Positions 40,479 to 63,916 of a DNA stretch of 64,000 bases are shown in pieces. The notes beneath the pieces are model-generated. The model was not told the origin of the DNA and did not search any database. It was given only the letters and a program-made list of their open reading frames with translations. The stretch covers positions 27,414,685 through 27,478,684 of the forward strand of contig BTRK01000003.1 in NCBI GenBank assembly GCA_036245805.1, given 5' to 3'. Origin of the DNA: Pristionchus mayeri (lineage: Eukaryota > Nematoda > Chromadorea > Rhabditida > Neodiplogasteridae). Every line of letters begins with the position of its first letter. The stretch's first letter is position 1. A program made the position numbers and the translations under genes.

Positions 40479-40977
40479 CCCGCCTGAGAAGTCAGGGATA
40501 GATGGGACACAAATTGAGAGGTTGAGATATGCACATGGTCATGGCAACCACTCGATATACAAGGGAATCGAAATGAGACCAAGCTCTTTAATTCAACATT
40601 ACAACTTGTAAATTAGAAAATGTTAAAAACTTTCGCGCAACCGAATAGAATTATCAAAAACCATAGAGATCGTAGCATGCACAAAGAATATGGATAGTAA
40701 CAGTTTTAAAAGCTAGATACCATAAGATAGTGAACAAGTAGCCTAAAGAATCAATCAATCAAGTCGGTAGATCATTAGTTATTGGCGAGGTCAATGAATC
40801 GCCATCCACGATAAGTACAATATACAACCTGGAGAGAGACGAGCTTAAAGCCGTGTTTATAAAACGGTACGGGTGATGGGGGTGAGTATGGTTGATGGAT
40901 TCGGCAGGAATGGTGAAAAGATGCGATGGGTCGGGTACGGTAGATGGGAAGGGAATGAATGACGATCGAGTACTGGC

Positions 40978-51646
<10,669 letters not shown>

Positions 51647-52303
51647 TTTCAGCGTTGAAAGGACTGGAAAATGGAAAATGAATATTTAAATACACCATCA
51701 CGGAAATAGATAGCAATTTGGATAAATATATTATGGTAATATCGATCTTTAATTAACATAAAAAGCGTAATTAACAAAATTCAAACCACTTTGTCAAAAC
51801 GCGGGAAAACGCATCTAACGAAATTACCGTATTCTTGCGTGCATGCAGGGTCTCCTAAAATGCGGCTATCGAGTCGGTCCGCCATGGTTACCGTAATCCT
51901 GTTAGTGTTCCCAAACTAATTTATTTTAATTATATGTTATATATTTTTTTATTTGTAGTATATTGATATTTATTCAAAAAAAATCATTTTATTCGATTTT
52001 TTCGAAAAAATTACCCGTAAGGTAAGAAGAGAGGATTCGGTCCCCTGTGTTAGAATGCATGCCTTGATAGTAAAAGTAAGTTTTCTTTGAAAAGGAATTC
52101 ATTGAATCAGATTATATTTTTGAATGTAGTCTTATTATGAAATAAAAAATTCTATAATTGTAATTATCAATAAAATCAGTTTGGGGGAATTCAACTATAC
52201 TACGGTAACCACGGGCGGTCTCTTTTGGCTTTCTGCCAAGTGACGTCACTGAACCTGCCAGTTGGAAACTAGGCAAATCGGCGTTTCCGGCTGTTTCTAC
52301 ACG
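51647..52303. promoter_or_regulatory. Divergent promoter, ISWI / Pcc1
   Basis: 657 bp separate the ISWI start (minus, with a TTTCCAG acceptor 20 nt upstream of its ATG) from the Pcc1 start (plus). AT-rich, with short GC motifs near 51870 and 52215. No other feature seen. Confidence 0.45.
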
Positions 52304-53015
52304 ATGAGCGACGATGGAACGAGCTCAGATGAGGAGGTGCAGAGGGAATTGAGCCTCAAACATTCGACGTGGGTCATTTAATACTCATTTACATATTTTC
52401 GCCACTGATAATGAAACATCGAATTGCTGGCTATATATCTCAATATTTTCACTTATATTCCGCACTTTGATTATATTTTTGAGTTGTTCAAGGAGGAAAG
52501 AGGGAAGTTATTGAATTTGTACACCTTAAAAATAAAAAAAAGCTTCAGCGAGCTTCGTCTTGACCTGGAAACTCCAGAGAAGGCAATGATCGTCTGCGAA
52601 ACACTCAGTGTGGACAAGGAACCGAAGAGAAGCAATGCAGTCAGAGAGCTGCGACAGGATGGACAGTTCTTGCTGATGTGAGTTCTCTAGAATGACGAAG
52701 TCCGTTGTAATATTGCATTCATTTATCCTTGGTACTAATCAAAATTTCGTTTCATTTCGATACTCTTCATCATATTTGGTTTACAAATGAGTCTGTTACA
52801 GTACCATCCGGAGTGGAGACCGTCGTAGTCTGCAGAAGTCGACTGCCAATCTTCTGGACATGTGCGACCTCTCGATGTCGACTCTGGACATGGCACTGGG
52901 CAGGAAATGGCTGATTGAACCCCCGAAGAAGAAGGAGAAAGCAGACAACAACCACGGCCAACCACCCTGCGTCAAGAAACTGAAGCTAGAAAATGGCCAG
53001 AATTCCCAAGTTTGA
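52304..53015 (+). CDS. KEOPS/EKC complex subunit Pcc1 (LAGE3-like)
   Basis: Three exons: 52304-52368, 52549-52677, 52802-53015; 135 aa. An acidic N-terminus is followed by a Pcc1 fold: LRLDLETPEKAMIVCETL, SVDKEPKRSNAVRELRQDG, ITIRSGDRRSLQKSTANLLD, MCDLSMSTLDM. That order (strand, helix, 'D.EP' turn, strand, 'DRRSL..S..N.LD' helix) is diagnostic of Pcc1/LAGE3. The C-terminus adds a nematode-type basic tail (PPKKKEKADNNHG). Pcc1 dimerises KEOPS, which makes the t6A base of ANN-decoding tRNAs, including the tRNA-Ile type encoded at 33246. AATAAA at 53091 ends the transcript; the golgin gene acceptor is about 115 bp downstream, suggesting an operon. Confidence 0.85.
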
Positions 53016-53214
53016 ATACTTATTGTTTAGGCATCTCGTATATACCATGATCTCGGGTTAATTTGTTATGATGTTACTGTTATTGTTGCAAATAAATGGT
53101 ATATTTCTAATTAGTGTCGTTATTTATTCAAAGCTGTTTGCAACAGTATCACATACCTGAATTGATTGGTGAAAGACCTCGAATGATCTTGGACCCACTG
53201 CCTTCTCGCAGGCG

Positions 53215-56200
53215 ATGTTCAAAGGCCTCAAGTCTAAGCTGGAGGACGGGGCGAAGAAAGCTGCTGCGAATGTCCAGGCTGCTGCTTCCCAGTATGGAGA
53301 ACAACTCAGTCAGCAGTTCAGAGACATCTCCGCCAATGCTGTCAGTCCATCTTCCACCTAACATCGAAGTATTACGATAGATCGGAATCATTTCGGTGGT
53401 CATACAGTAGAATCAGCTGTGCTAAATGCGAAAGTATTCATTCTCAGAGCGATGCTGGGTCTGACGCTGGAAGCACCGTGGGTAGACGCTTCTTCGGTGC
53501 AAATGATTCGGGGAGTATGAATTACTCGGTATGATCTATTTTTTAAAATGTGCTAAAAGTTAAAATAATTCAATAGTATGCTAGTGAAATTTGTGAGATA
53601 GTAGATGAATAATGGTAGGTGGGAAATGCGTTGATGGAAGAGGTGACTGACGCGGATCTACTCGGTCTTGATCTGCCTGGAACGAGACAACGAAGAGACT
53701 CTGGAGGATCTACGCATAGTAATGAGAGGTGAGAATGATTCTTCAACTGTTCAGAATTAGCAATTATTGCGGAAAATGATGGATGTAGTATGCAAAGAAA
53801 ATTCATGTTGTCAGGTTACTGGCCAATTATTTGTGTGATTGGAAATTCATTTCTCAATTGATAATTCAGTTCACTCTCTGCCCTCTTCGCGTCAGTACCT
53901 GGTTTGGCTGGATCGGGAGGACTGGACACGATTGACTCCGATATGGAATCAGTCACCGATGGAGACACCTTCGTCCAGAGAACTCCCAGGGAACAGGTGA
54001 GCTTGATAGGGAACCTAATCTTTATTTTATATTTTTAAAATTTTTTATGGAATGTTTTATTTCTAAGTTGACGGGTTTGTAACACATGAACTATCCAGGG
54101 ATACAAGAATCGGTACGTGGACCTCGTTAAGAAGTATAATGAGGTTGTCACGGAGAATAACAAGTGCAGGGTTTGTTGTTTTTTCTTGATAAACCTCCAC
54201 TAGTTAATATTTATAACATTTTTGCTTTACTTACTATGACATATCCTTCATTTTCGGACTATTAAATTTAAAATTGCTTTGTATTAAAATATATTAGTGT
54301 TGCTTCAGACGATTCTGCAACAGTCACAAGACAAGGCGATCACTCGGATTCGGAAGTTGAAAGACGAGAAGAGAGTTCTCAGTGAGAAACTGATCGAGAT
54401 CCACGCGAATGGAAAGAGTGAAGAGGTGAGAGACAACATTCTCATTCCGAGAATCTCACATATCTCCATTTTTATGCTTACCTAGAAACAGTGGAGCTAG
54501 AATTCACATGAGAAAGTACTTCATTAGTTGTTTTCCCAATTATCAAATACATTCCCGGCTTCTGCTCTGGAGGCGCGCGCTGCGAAGTACGAAGAGTTGC
54601 TGGAGAAAGCGAAGGCTGAGATTATCAAGAACAAGAAGGAGGTTTGCTAGTTTTTATTTTAGAAAAATCGGAGGAGATGGGCTGAAATCGGACTAAAGGA
54701 ACGGAATGAGAAGGTATGAGCTGAAAATATCGATCTCATATTTCCAGCTGGCTGCCATAACCGAGGAGAACAACGTGTTGAAGGAGAGCATGAAGGACGG
54801 AAATCCAGAGGTTCCTTGTTTTGTGCTTTAAAAAAATTAACGAATTGTAATTCATTTCATGCGTGTATAATCATCCTTGGCTAAGATTATTCTTGGCTTC
54901 TTCCATTTTTTGTTTAGAATTTAGAATAATGATTTTTTCCTCAGCAAGCCCTTTCCGAGTTGGCTGCGAATCGAGTGGCTGCAGAGTGGAAGGAACGATT
55001 CGAGAAGGTACGATCTCGATCTTTGATCTCACCTGTCTTCTGTGTCGCAAGTTATGCTAATTTATTTTATACTTCGATCCCGTTTCTCTGTCATGCGATA
55101 TTGACGGTTTGAGATATCTAAGAACTAAGGAAACGATGAGAGTAAGAGTAAGACTCTCCCTCTCACCAGGTGGAAGAGCAGTGGACGGAGAGACTGAACA
55201 AGGCAGAGCAGGACGCAGCTATCACTCTGGCCACTGTGAAGGCAGAGATGCACGCTGCACTCGAGGGGAAGGACAGAGAGGTACGAAGGGTACAGGAAAT
55301 TGTTTTGTATCTTGGTGACAATTTCTGTTCGAGATTCGTTTGAGATCTTGTTCTATTTTTTGGCACAAATAATCAATTCACATTTCAGATCGACGTGCTC
55401 CGCTCTCGCTGCCGCACTCTCGAAGTGCAGGATGGACAGGCGAATGAACGGTGGCAGAAGAAGGTACGGGAATTACGGTAGGGGACGAGAACTATATGGG
55501 TGACAATATGATTGATACCTGTAGATTACGGTAGGTGGTAATCAATTTGGTTACTGTAGCTGTGGGAAATGCAGTTGCATAGTGACGTCATTGCAGGTGG
55601 ACGAGTTGAAGACGTCGTGCACTGCACTGGAGACGGAGAAGGCGGATATGATAGAGAAGTTGAGCGAGGCAAAGGCACAGGGAGTCAAGGTGAGGGCACA
55701 GATGAAAAAGCATGGTCAATATACCTACAGTAGCGCCGGAAAGTCTACATACGATTTGAAGTTTTGCTATAACTTTTGTTATAGATTAAATCTGATTCTG
55801 AAATTGTGCACATATGAACCAAATTCATCGAGGATTAATATGAGCATATTTCGATCCCGCAACATTTTTTTGATGATTGCGTAGTGATGACGCAATCGAA
55901 TTTCACTTTTTCAAACAGGCATTATTCTTACATAGATTTTTTCCTACTCGCCACACTTTCTGAGGTGGGAGGTGTGGACGAGGCCTACATAGAATAAAAA
56001 TTTGAAGTTGCTGCGCGACCGCACATTTGCAGCAGCCTTGCTGCAAAATCGAGGTCGAAAATTCAGATCTCGGCTCCTAGTCAAGCTAGAGACTGGTTCA
56101 ATGCACCAAAATGATCGCCATCATGAGTCCAGATGATCCTGAGAATATGAAAACAAAATCTCAAAATTTGCCCTCAGGGCATGAAACAATCACTTTTTTG

Positions 56201-59200
56201 CATGACCATTATTTGGACACTCACAACTTTGTGGGAAATGGAGGTAAAAATATGGTTTTTGCATAGGAATGTTCATAATGTATTGGAGAACTGGTTGCCA
56301 ACTTTTTGGAGCGATTGGATACCTTTCCTGCCCGCGGAATTCGTTTATCGGAGGTATACTAGGGCCGGGAAACACCTTGTTTACCCCTATGAGCGAGAGA
56401 GTACAGGCGTAAACAAGGTGTTTCCCGGCCCTAGTATACCTCCGATAAACTAATTCCGCGGGCAGGAAAGGTATCCAATCGCTCCAAAAAGTTGGCAACC
56501 AGTTCTCCAATACATTATGAACATTCCTATGCAAAAACCATATTTTTACCTACATTTCCCATGTAGTTATGAATGTCTAAAAAATGTCCATGCAAAAAAG
56601 TGATTTTTTCATGCTCTGAGGGCATATTTCGAGATTTTGTTTTCATATTCTCAGGATCATCTGGACTCATGATGGCGATCATTTTAGTGCATTGAACCAG
56701 TCTTTAGCTTGACTAGGAGCCGAGATCTGAATTTTCGACCTCGATTTTGCAGCAAGGCTGCTGCAAATGTGCGGTCGCGCAGCAACTTCAAATTTTTATT
56801 CTATGTAGGCCTCGTCCACACCTCCCACCTCAGAAAGTGTGGCGAGTAGGAAAAAATCTATGTAAGAATAATGCCTGTTTGAAAAAGTGAAATTCGATTG
56901 CGTCATCACTACGCAATCATCAAAAAAATGTTGCGGGACCGAAATATGCTCACATTAATCCTCGATGAATTTGGTTCATATGTGCAAAATTTCAGAATCC
57001 GATTTAATCTAGAACAAAAGTTATGGCAAAACATCAAATCGTATGTAGACTTTCCGGCGCTACTGTACCATAGGAACACTATTTTGGGAATTAGATTTTG
57101 ACACAAAATTAATGTGGTGTATTCTCTATGATCCTATGACCCTTTTCAGCCAAACATACGTTAGCGAATTAATTTGGCTGAATCAGGAAAAATCGGACCT
57201 ACCATAGGACTGAAATTAGCCAACCATGGTACGGTTTTTATCATACCATAGGATTCCGAAAGATACAATCCTGAGACTTCGCATATTGGATGAAAATAAC
57301 TCATTTCGGGCCCATGGGTCTAATTAACATTAAAAACTATTTAATTATTCGTTTTGAACTACAGTTCCAATGGTATGTTCCAATGGTAGGACCATGCCTT
57401 TTCATCTGTGGGTGAGGGGGGTGAGAGGGAGTGAAGGGAATGATCATGCGAGTATCGAGCTCCACTTTTTAATTAGAAGGAATCTCCATGTGATTAAGAT
57501 TTTTTTGTTAAATAAGTCTAGTATTTCTCGCTACGATTGCTCGATTTTCCTGCTCTTGTTGACGAATTAAATATTTTTAGCTCACAAAATTTATTATTTT
57601 AGGCGGTACTGATCGATGAAGAGGCGAAGCGAGATGCCCTCAAGGCAGAAATGGAAGAAGAGAAGAGGAAACTGAGTGAGGAGTGCGATGAGAGGATAAA
57701 GGAGATGGAGAAGGAAGTGGAGAAGAGAATTGAAGAAATGGTGAGCAGAGGATTAGGGAACTCATCTAATTTAATGAAGCAAATGATGCTGCAAAAAATA
57801 GTACAACTGTTTTTATGCCTTGTTTGATGATTGTCAGAACAATAGAGGAATTCTAATTTATTAAGAAGACGCAACTGGCGACGTCGCTCTCCGCTCATTC
57901 TTCTGAAGTGGAAGAGAAGGAGAAGAGCATGAGAGAAGAGAAGATGGAGGAGACGGAAGGAGAACTGAGGGAATTGAGGGAGAAACTGAGAGAATTGGAG
58001 GAGAGGAGAATGAAACAGGTCAGGGAAGACTTCCGAATTGCATTTTCTTTATTGTTATTTTAGTCTTGGTAATCATGGATGATCTTTGATCTCTCGACAG
58101 GTGACTGAGCTGGAGGAGGCAATCGAAACTCAACTGCAGAGGGGAAAGACTGAGATGGCAGAGATGATCAAGGTGAGCGACGTCCATCCTAACGGAGATA
58201 ATATAATCTGAGTAGTCAATTTATTCGCAGATATCCCGAGAGTTTATTTTCCTCATGATGTCCTTGTCATCAGAGTTACGTACTTGTTCAACTTAACGGA
58301 TGCAATTACAGGAGCACGAGGAGATTCTGGCGTCAGTGAGAGATCAGTTGGAGTCGCAGCTGAGGACTGCCAATGAAAGGCTCGTTCAGATTCTGAAATT
58401 ATTTATTTTCGCCCCTTTGTCCCAATCGTTATAGTAAGCACTTTCTAAAAATAATTTTGATTGTTCTTATTAATCTCCTGCAGCACCCAGTTCGTGATCG
58501 AGTTCTGATGTGCATAAGTTTTAGCAAGAGATCAAGCATGATACAGTTCTATTCCGCTTTTAGCTTCTCTCTGTTGCAGATCGGATCTGACTCGAGTGGA
58601 GGCAGTGCAGCTGAGGGCGATGAACGAGGAGTTGCAGCAGCAGTTGAAGGGATGCGAGGAGAGAGAGAGCAACGAGGAGAATGCCACCAAGAGTACCATC
58701 GTAAGGGAGGGGGGGGGGCAAGGGCATCGAGAGTAGTGGCCTAGAGAGTGCCAATTTGCAGTAATTGTGATGTTCTAATGAGCATAATTGCAGTGGGAGC
58801 TGGAATCGCAGCTCTCTACGACCAGAGTGTCGCTCGCTGAGATCGAAGGAAGGCTAGAAGCAGTGCAGAAGGTGCGAAAAAGAAGGATCACTGACTGTGA
58901 ATGAGCCCCCCGGCGATCGGGGAATGGTTATTGAATTGCTTGCGATCGTACATTTTATGTATGTCTACAGTTCTGCCATGGCAGGATCTGTCTGAAACGC
59001 GGACTCGCGAGGCATCAGCCAGACAGGAGGCAGACGAATTGGCTGATCGACTGGAGGAATTGAGGGGAAGAGCGGAGGAGAACGAGGAGAGGTAAGAAGA
59101 GAAGGGAATGGAGAGGGTTATGCAAAATAAGAGTATTTATGTTCGATAGATCAATTTTCCGTAGGTAAGCGGTGACCCTAGATTTCAGATTGTATCCGAA

Positions 59201-62200
59201 TGTTGTATTATTCTTCGTTTTGTTGGGAACTACATCGGCTACAATTTACACACGTGAATGATTGCGCGAGTGCGATCGTGAATGCAAATGGAGTAGGGCG
59301 AGAGTGGATTATGCAAAGGGGCGTCATTTCGAGTGAGAGACTCGAGTGGGAGCGGTCGTTTTGTTTACGACTCACTTTTCTTGCGATATTTACGAGTCAC
59401 TTTTCTTTCGATGTTTACGAGTCACTTATTCTCGTGTTGTCTCTTTTGCGTCCACCTATAACTGCGACATGTGACCAATATTTCATATTGCATAATAGTT
59501 ATCGTAGGACGCAAACCTTTGTGAGAATAGGGGAAGGTCCTTATTGAGAATCAGAGAGGAAAGAGAAGAAAGAGAGAGAGAGAAGGGGCGAGAGATGTAA
59601 TTGGAGATATCCATCAGGGACGATGAGAGATTCCCAATAATTGTAAGTGAATCGATAGAATGGCAGATGGTATGAGTGGGGAGAGGTGGTGATTCGATTA
59701 GGCAAATGCTTTTGATCTAGTCTACTCTGATTTGGTGTTGTTTGTTCGAACTATTTCTATTTCTCGTATGTGCCTCTCAAAGAATTCTCGAAAGTTATCA
59801 AGAAATGACATCCTTCTGCAAATTTATTGTCTCGTTCCAATGCATGGTTAAGAGTGGAGGACCGGGGGGTTGCAGAAAGTGGCAGGGTAGTACATTCAGA
59901 ATTACTGGCATTCCTCTTCTTCTCCCCTCTGTTTTGCATGTATCTTGTCCCTCCTCCTCTCGTCTGTTTTCAGTCTTGTTCCTCTCCACTTTTGTCCTCC
60001 TTCTTCTCCTCCCTCCCTTCTAATCTTCCCTCCTTCCTCCCCTCTTTCTCCTCCTCTTCCCTCTCCTCCTTCCTCAATAGTCGCATCTCGCAGTCTTCCG
60101 CGCGTGCGCCTAGTCAAAGTTCCATTAATAGAGTTCGCTGAAGGGGAGAGGGAGTAGTAGGGGCTACGAGTCTCTCTCCTGTTGGAGTAACTGCGGTTGG
60201 CCAATAGCACTTCGCTAACTTTCTGAACTGTAGATTCCATGTTAATGTCGATTACCACTAATTTTACATTCGAGCATTAACCGCCTCTCATACTTTTGAA
60301 GATACGCTCAAACTTAAATTGTTGTAAATTCTCCTATTTCTAAATACCAATTATTGTATGCAGAGTTATATGACGACGAACTTTTCTGCCACTTCTCTTT
60401 CTAAATGTTTTCCTTTCTGCAGACTCTCTGCTTCGACCTCCCATCTGAAGGAGGAGCTGAATCAGCTGAAGGAGATGCTGGAGGAGAGGAATGCTACGGT
60501 GAAGAGGATTGAGGAGGAGAAGGAGAACCTCGAGGTACCGTACCATTCAAAGATAGTACTGTATTCATATATCTCGCTAGGAATATTGATTGATTCAAAC
60601 AGGTGGAACTAGCATCGGCCAAGGAACTCTCAGCGATGCACGAGCATCTGAGGAAGCAGTTGGAGGTACGGTATTCATTCGTATTTTCTACTTATTTTGT
60701 TCATATTCTGTATTCACGTTTGTCTTTATTCCAATTTGTTCTGTTATTCATTGAATATTATTTTCAGGAGGCGATCGAGTCTCGCAAGGAGGCTGAATGC
60801 CACATTCTCGAGATAGAAAGAAGAGCAGAGAAGGCGGAGAAGGATCTGCATGAGGATAGGAAGAGAATGGAGGAGGAGATGAGGGAGAGCGAGATCAAGA
60901 TGACAGGTACCAAGGGGGGATAGAGCGGTTGGCTAGGTTAATGGTAACAATGCAAATACCTTTCTAAGTTTGTGACGGAGTACCGAAGAAAGAGTTGCAC
61001 ATCAGACACCTCTCCTTCCAGCCCTCCCCGTGCAATCCTCTTCGCTGGTAGATCATTCGGACAGTCTAATCGATATAGGAACGGAGGAAGAAACGCTTAA
61101 AGTGAGCTACTGTGCTAACTACGGTGAAATCGCAATATTTCTTGCACACAGTTTTCATGATGCTGAATTACAACTCCAACATATTAGGCTAACTGTTTAC
61201 AATTGTATGAAGGAGAGTTCCAAATCACCCCTTGTAGCCCTCTCTGGTATCCGTTCTCTCGTCGTCTCCCGTGACTCCCTCAGTGGCAGCTCCCTCTCTC
61301 GAGGTCGTCACTTCGCCATTGACGGAAGACGAGTGGAAGAGTGCAGTGGATGAGGGAAGGGAAGAGGAGGTGGAACAGCTGAAGGAGAAACTGAAGCACG
61401 CTGAGGTGGGTGATTGCCGTGCTTCAATTCGGTTGGACATGGCGAGGAAAAATGCAGAGGATCACTTGAAACTAGTTATTAATAATAAAAGTAGTATCTG
61501 TAGGAGCGTATCTCTTCATTGCTATCTGATCTGGAAGTGGAGAGAGAGGCGAGGACGAAGCTGGAAGAGGAGATCAAACCACTCTCACTTCAGGTAAAGC
61601 ACTGTGTAGTGGTCTATTGCAAAGGAGAAAAGAGATTGCGAAGTTAGTATATAGTGCAGGTGAGAGACACAAATTGAGAGGACATTTACAGTTGACGCAG
61701 CTGTCGGTGCAGTTGGATGCAGCCAGAGACACGACCAGTGGAGAGGCCAGTGCACTGCGGTGAGTCGAGGGGAGAGGAGGTCATGGGGAGACTGATACAG
61801 AGGAGAAGGGTGTTATTATTGGCCTCATTTTCGAATCAGTTTCTCCCTCTTATTCAATACTTGCAGTGATCAGCTGTTGGATGTGGAGAAGAAGTACGCT
61901 GTGCTAGAGCGCAAGACTTCCGAGTTGGTCTCTCAGCTGAGTTCTCTCGAACGGAGCGAGCAAGAAGCGTCTGCTCGCGCCCTCCAATCGGAGAATGACG
62001 TCATCCTCATCACGGAACGAGCCACCAAGGCGGAGAATGACGCCCAGGAAGCAATTGGACGGGCGGAGAAGGCCGAAGCGGCACTCGAAGTGGCAGAGAC
62101 GAGAGCCACAAAGACGGAGGAAGAACTGAAGAAGATGGAGGAGACAGCGAGTGAGGCAGAGAAGAGGGCAGATGAGGCAGAGGAGAGACTGAAGGAGGAG

Positions 62201-63916
62201 AGGGAAAGGAAGGAAGGAGAGGAGGAGAGTGAGAGGTGAGATACATGGTACACGTATGATTCACGGGTGAGAGATAGCGCGGGAATGTCGGGAGGAGGCA
62301 TTGAATAGAGGGCATGGTTGGAAATGGCTATGGGAAAGCCGTGCCCACAGCCTTCGTCGCAGATCTCCCGGTGAGCACTGCCATTGGAACAGCTCACCTA
62401 GGGGATCTGGGAGGGAGGAATGCGTAGGGGGCGGTATATGGGAAGAGGTGATTGAGGGAGGAATACTATGGGAGGAAGAGGGAGTGGCCACCCGATGGTC
62501 CTAGGTCGCAGAAACTCCCGGTGAGCAGAACCAATAACAGCCCACTCGAGGTTTCAACGACATATGACTCCAGATCAGGGGAGGGAATGGGAAAGGGAAG
62601 GGGAAGGGGGAGCCACACGGGCCTACGTCGCAGATCTCCCGGTGAGCAAAGGGAGAGTGAGCACACACGGTCGATCTGTCGAGGGAGGACTGAGTGTGGA
62701 GGGAAGGGGGGAGGGGGGGGGGGGGGAAGGGTCATGGCAGGAATGGGCGGGAAAGGGGGGACGCCCCTCACTGAGCCCACGTCGCAGAACTCCCGGTGAG
62801 CAGAGAGAGAAGCACAGCTCACAACGGTCGATCTACGAGGAGGGAACACCAGTGAGGGATGGAGGAGGGAAGGCAGACTCGCCGCAGTCTCGACCGTGCC
62901 ACTGTTCTTGCCACTGCGAAGCGAGAAAAGCGAAGCGAACCAAGAACATGGCGGCGGTCGAGAACGATGAGAGACGAGTGGAGGGAAGGAAGGAATATGA
63001 TATGGGATGGGGAGGAGATCAGAGGGGAGGAACGAGACTGAACGGTAGTGGTACAAGGGATGAGAGTAGAGACACTGGAGAGATAGACGAGAAGAAGCAA
63101 GGACGAAACTAGGATTGACAAGGGGATGGGATGACTGTAGAGTGCAGGAGGGGCGGGAGAACGGAGTGAGTGATGGATAGGAGGAGGGAGGAACCCTTTT
63201 ATAGAGGGACGCCTGTAAGGGGCGGGGTCGAGGAATTGGCGGGAAGGGCGCGAGGGGAAGGAGGGACGATGCTGCAATAGGGAAGTGATCAATCGATGGG
63301 CAGAGGGAGGGAGGACTCTCTCGATATCGTGTGATCTCTCGTCCTGTCTAGGAAGGGAGAGGGGAATCGATCTGTGATCTAAGAGAAGGACTGCCATGGG
63401 ATGAGGGAAGGAGGAAGGGATGCACCCAGGGCATGGGAGGGTCAGAGGAGAGGGAGGCCACGGGATTGGAGGGAAGAGAACGATGGAAAGGAGATGATAG
63501 GAGAAGCTCCCGTTGAAAATGTGAAAGAATTTTGAGGGAGGGAAGGGCAGATCGTTGTTAGTGAGAGAGAGAGGGAGTTGCACTTTGCAAGTGTCGAAAA
63601 GGGAGAGGGGAGGAGGATGGAGGGCGATTTATTGCTCAGATTCGATTGAGCGAAGTACGAAGTGACTAGAAGTCGGAAGGTGCATGATTAGCTGGAGTGC
63701 CAATAGAAGGAGGGACTGAAATGTATATCGTTCAGATGTGCACTCCGCTCGCGTCTGGAAGAGACGGAGTCGCGTGTACTCGTGGCGGAGACTCGCGCGT
63801 CGCAGGCGGACGAACGTGCACTCGCGGCTGAAGAAGAGAAGACGAAGACGGAGAAGAAACTGGAGGAGAGCGAGAAGGAGAAGGAAGTGATGGCCAGGAG
63901 AGCGGAGGACTTTGAG
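53215..63916 (+). CDS. Golgin-245-like coiled-coil protein (3' end beyond the window)
   Basis: Over twenty exons starting 53215-53340 and last seen to end at 63916 (GTGAGG donor); truncated by the window. It starts MFKGLKSKLEDGAKKAAANV, like the N-termini of trans-Golgi golgins. A Ser/Gly/Asp linker leads to GYKNRYVDLVKKYNEVVTEN, then ILQQSQDKAITRIRKLKDEK, which matches the GOLGA4/golgin-245 motif 'YxELVxxY...LxxxLxQSQDKxLxRIxxL'. The rest visible is nearly all heptad-rich coiled coil (for example EELKKMEETASEAEKRADEA). A C-terminal GRIP domain is expected further right and cannot be checked. Such golgins tether vesicles at the trans-Golgi. The start lies three bases after a TCTCGCAG acceptor. 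One intron (55691-57602) holds a 1.34-kb palindrome; another uses a GC donor (58380). Confidence 0.75.
55726..57067. mobile_element. 1.34-kb near-perfect foldback element with Tc1/mariner-like TA ends
   Basis: The left arm (TACAGTAGCGCCGGAAAGTC...) is repeated almost base for base in inverse at the right (...GACTTTCCGGCGCTACTGTA). Arms are about 660 bp each with only scattered mismatches, and the loop is only about 25 bp around 56382-56406. The outermost TA on each side fits a TA target duplication, so the element proper begins CAGTAGCGCCGG. Open frames in the two arms are mirror images of each other and are not credible genes. The whole element lies in a golgin intron. Confidence 0.9.
59096..60420. 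other. Large golgin intron with low-complexity tracts
   Basis: It follows the exon ending GRAEENEER (donor near 59092) and precedes the exon starting LSASTSHLKEELNQLKE (60421). It holds a purine-rich run (59545-59600) and a long pyrimidine run (59905-60080). No gene recognised. Confidence 0.5.
62340..62810. repeat. Four-copy degenerate tandem repeat with splice-like borders
   Basis: In the last big golgin intron (62237-63729) the motif GTCGCAG-(8 or 9 nt such as ATCTCCCG)-GTGAGCA occurs four times, near 62354, 62507, 62625 and 62783. Spacing is about 120-160 bp, separated by G/A-rich sequence with partial repetition. The rest of the intron to 63729 is strongly purine-biased. A C-rich mirror frame on the other strand (62819-63583) is an effect of this bias. 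Confidence 0.7.

Noticed and set aside
56181..56534. Two overlapping open frames on opposite strands
   Set aside because: They are mirror images produced by the palindrome, so they cannot be independent evidence of coding.
62819..63583. 254-codon minus-strand frame rich in Pro, Ser and Leu
   Set aside because: It is the complement of a purine-biased golgin intron, with no domain, no splice partners and low complexity.
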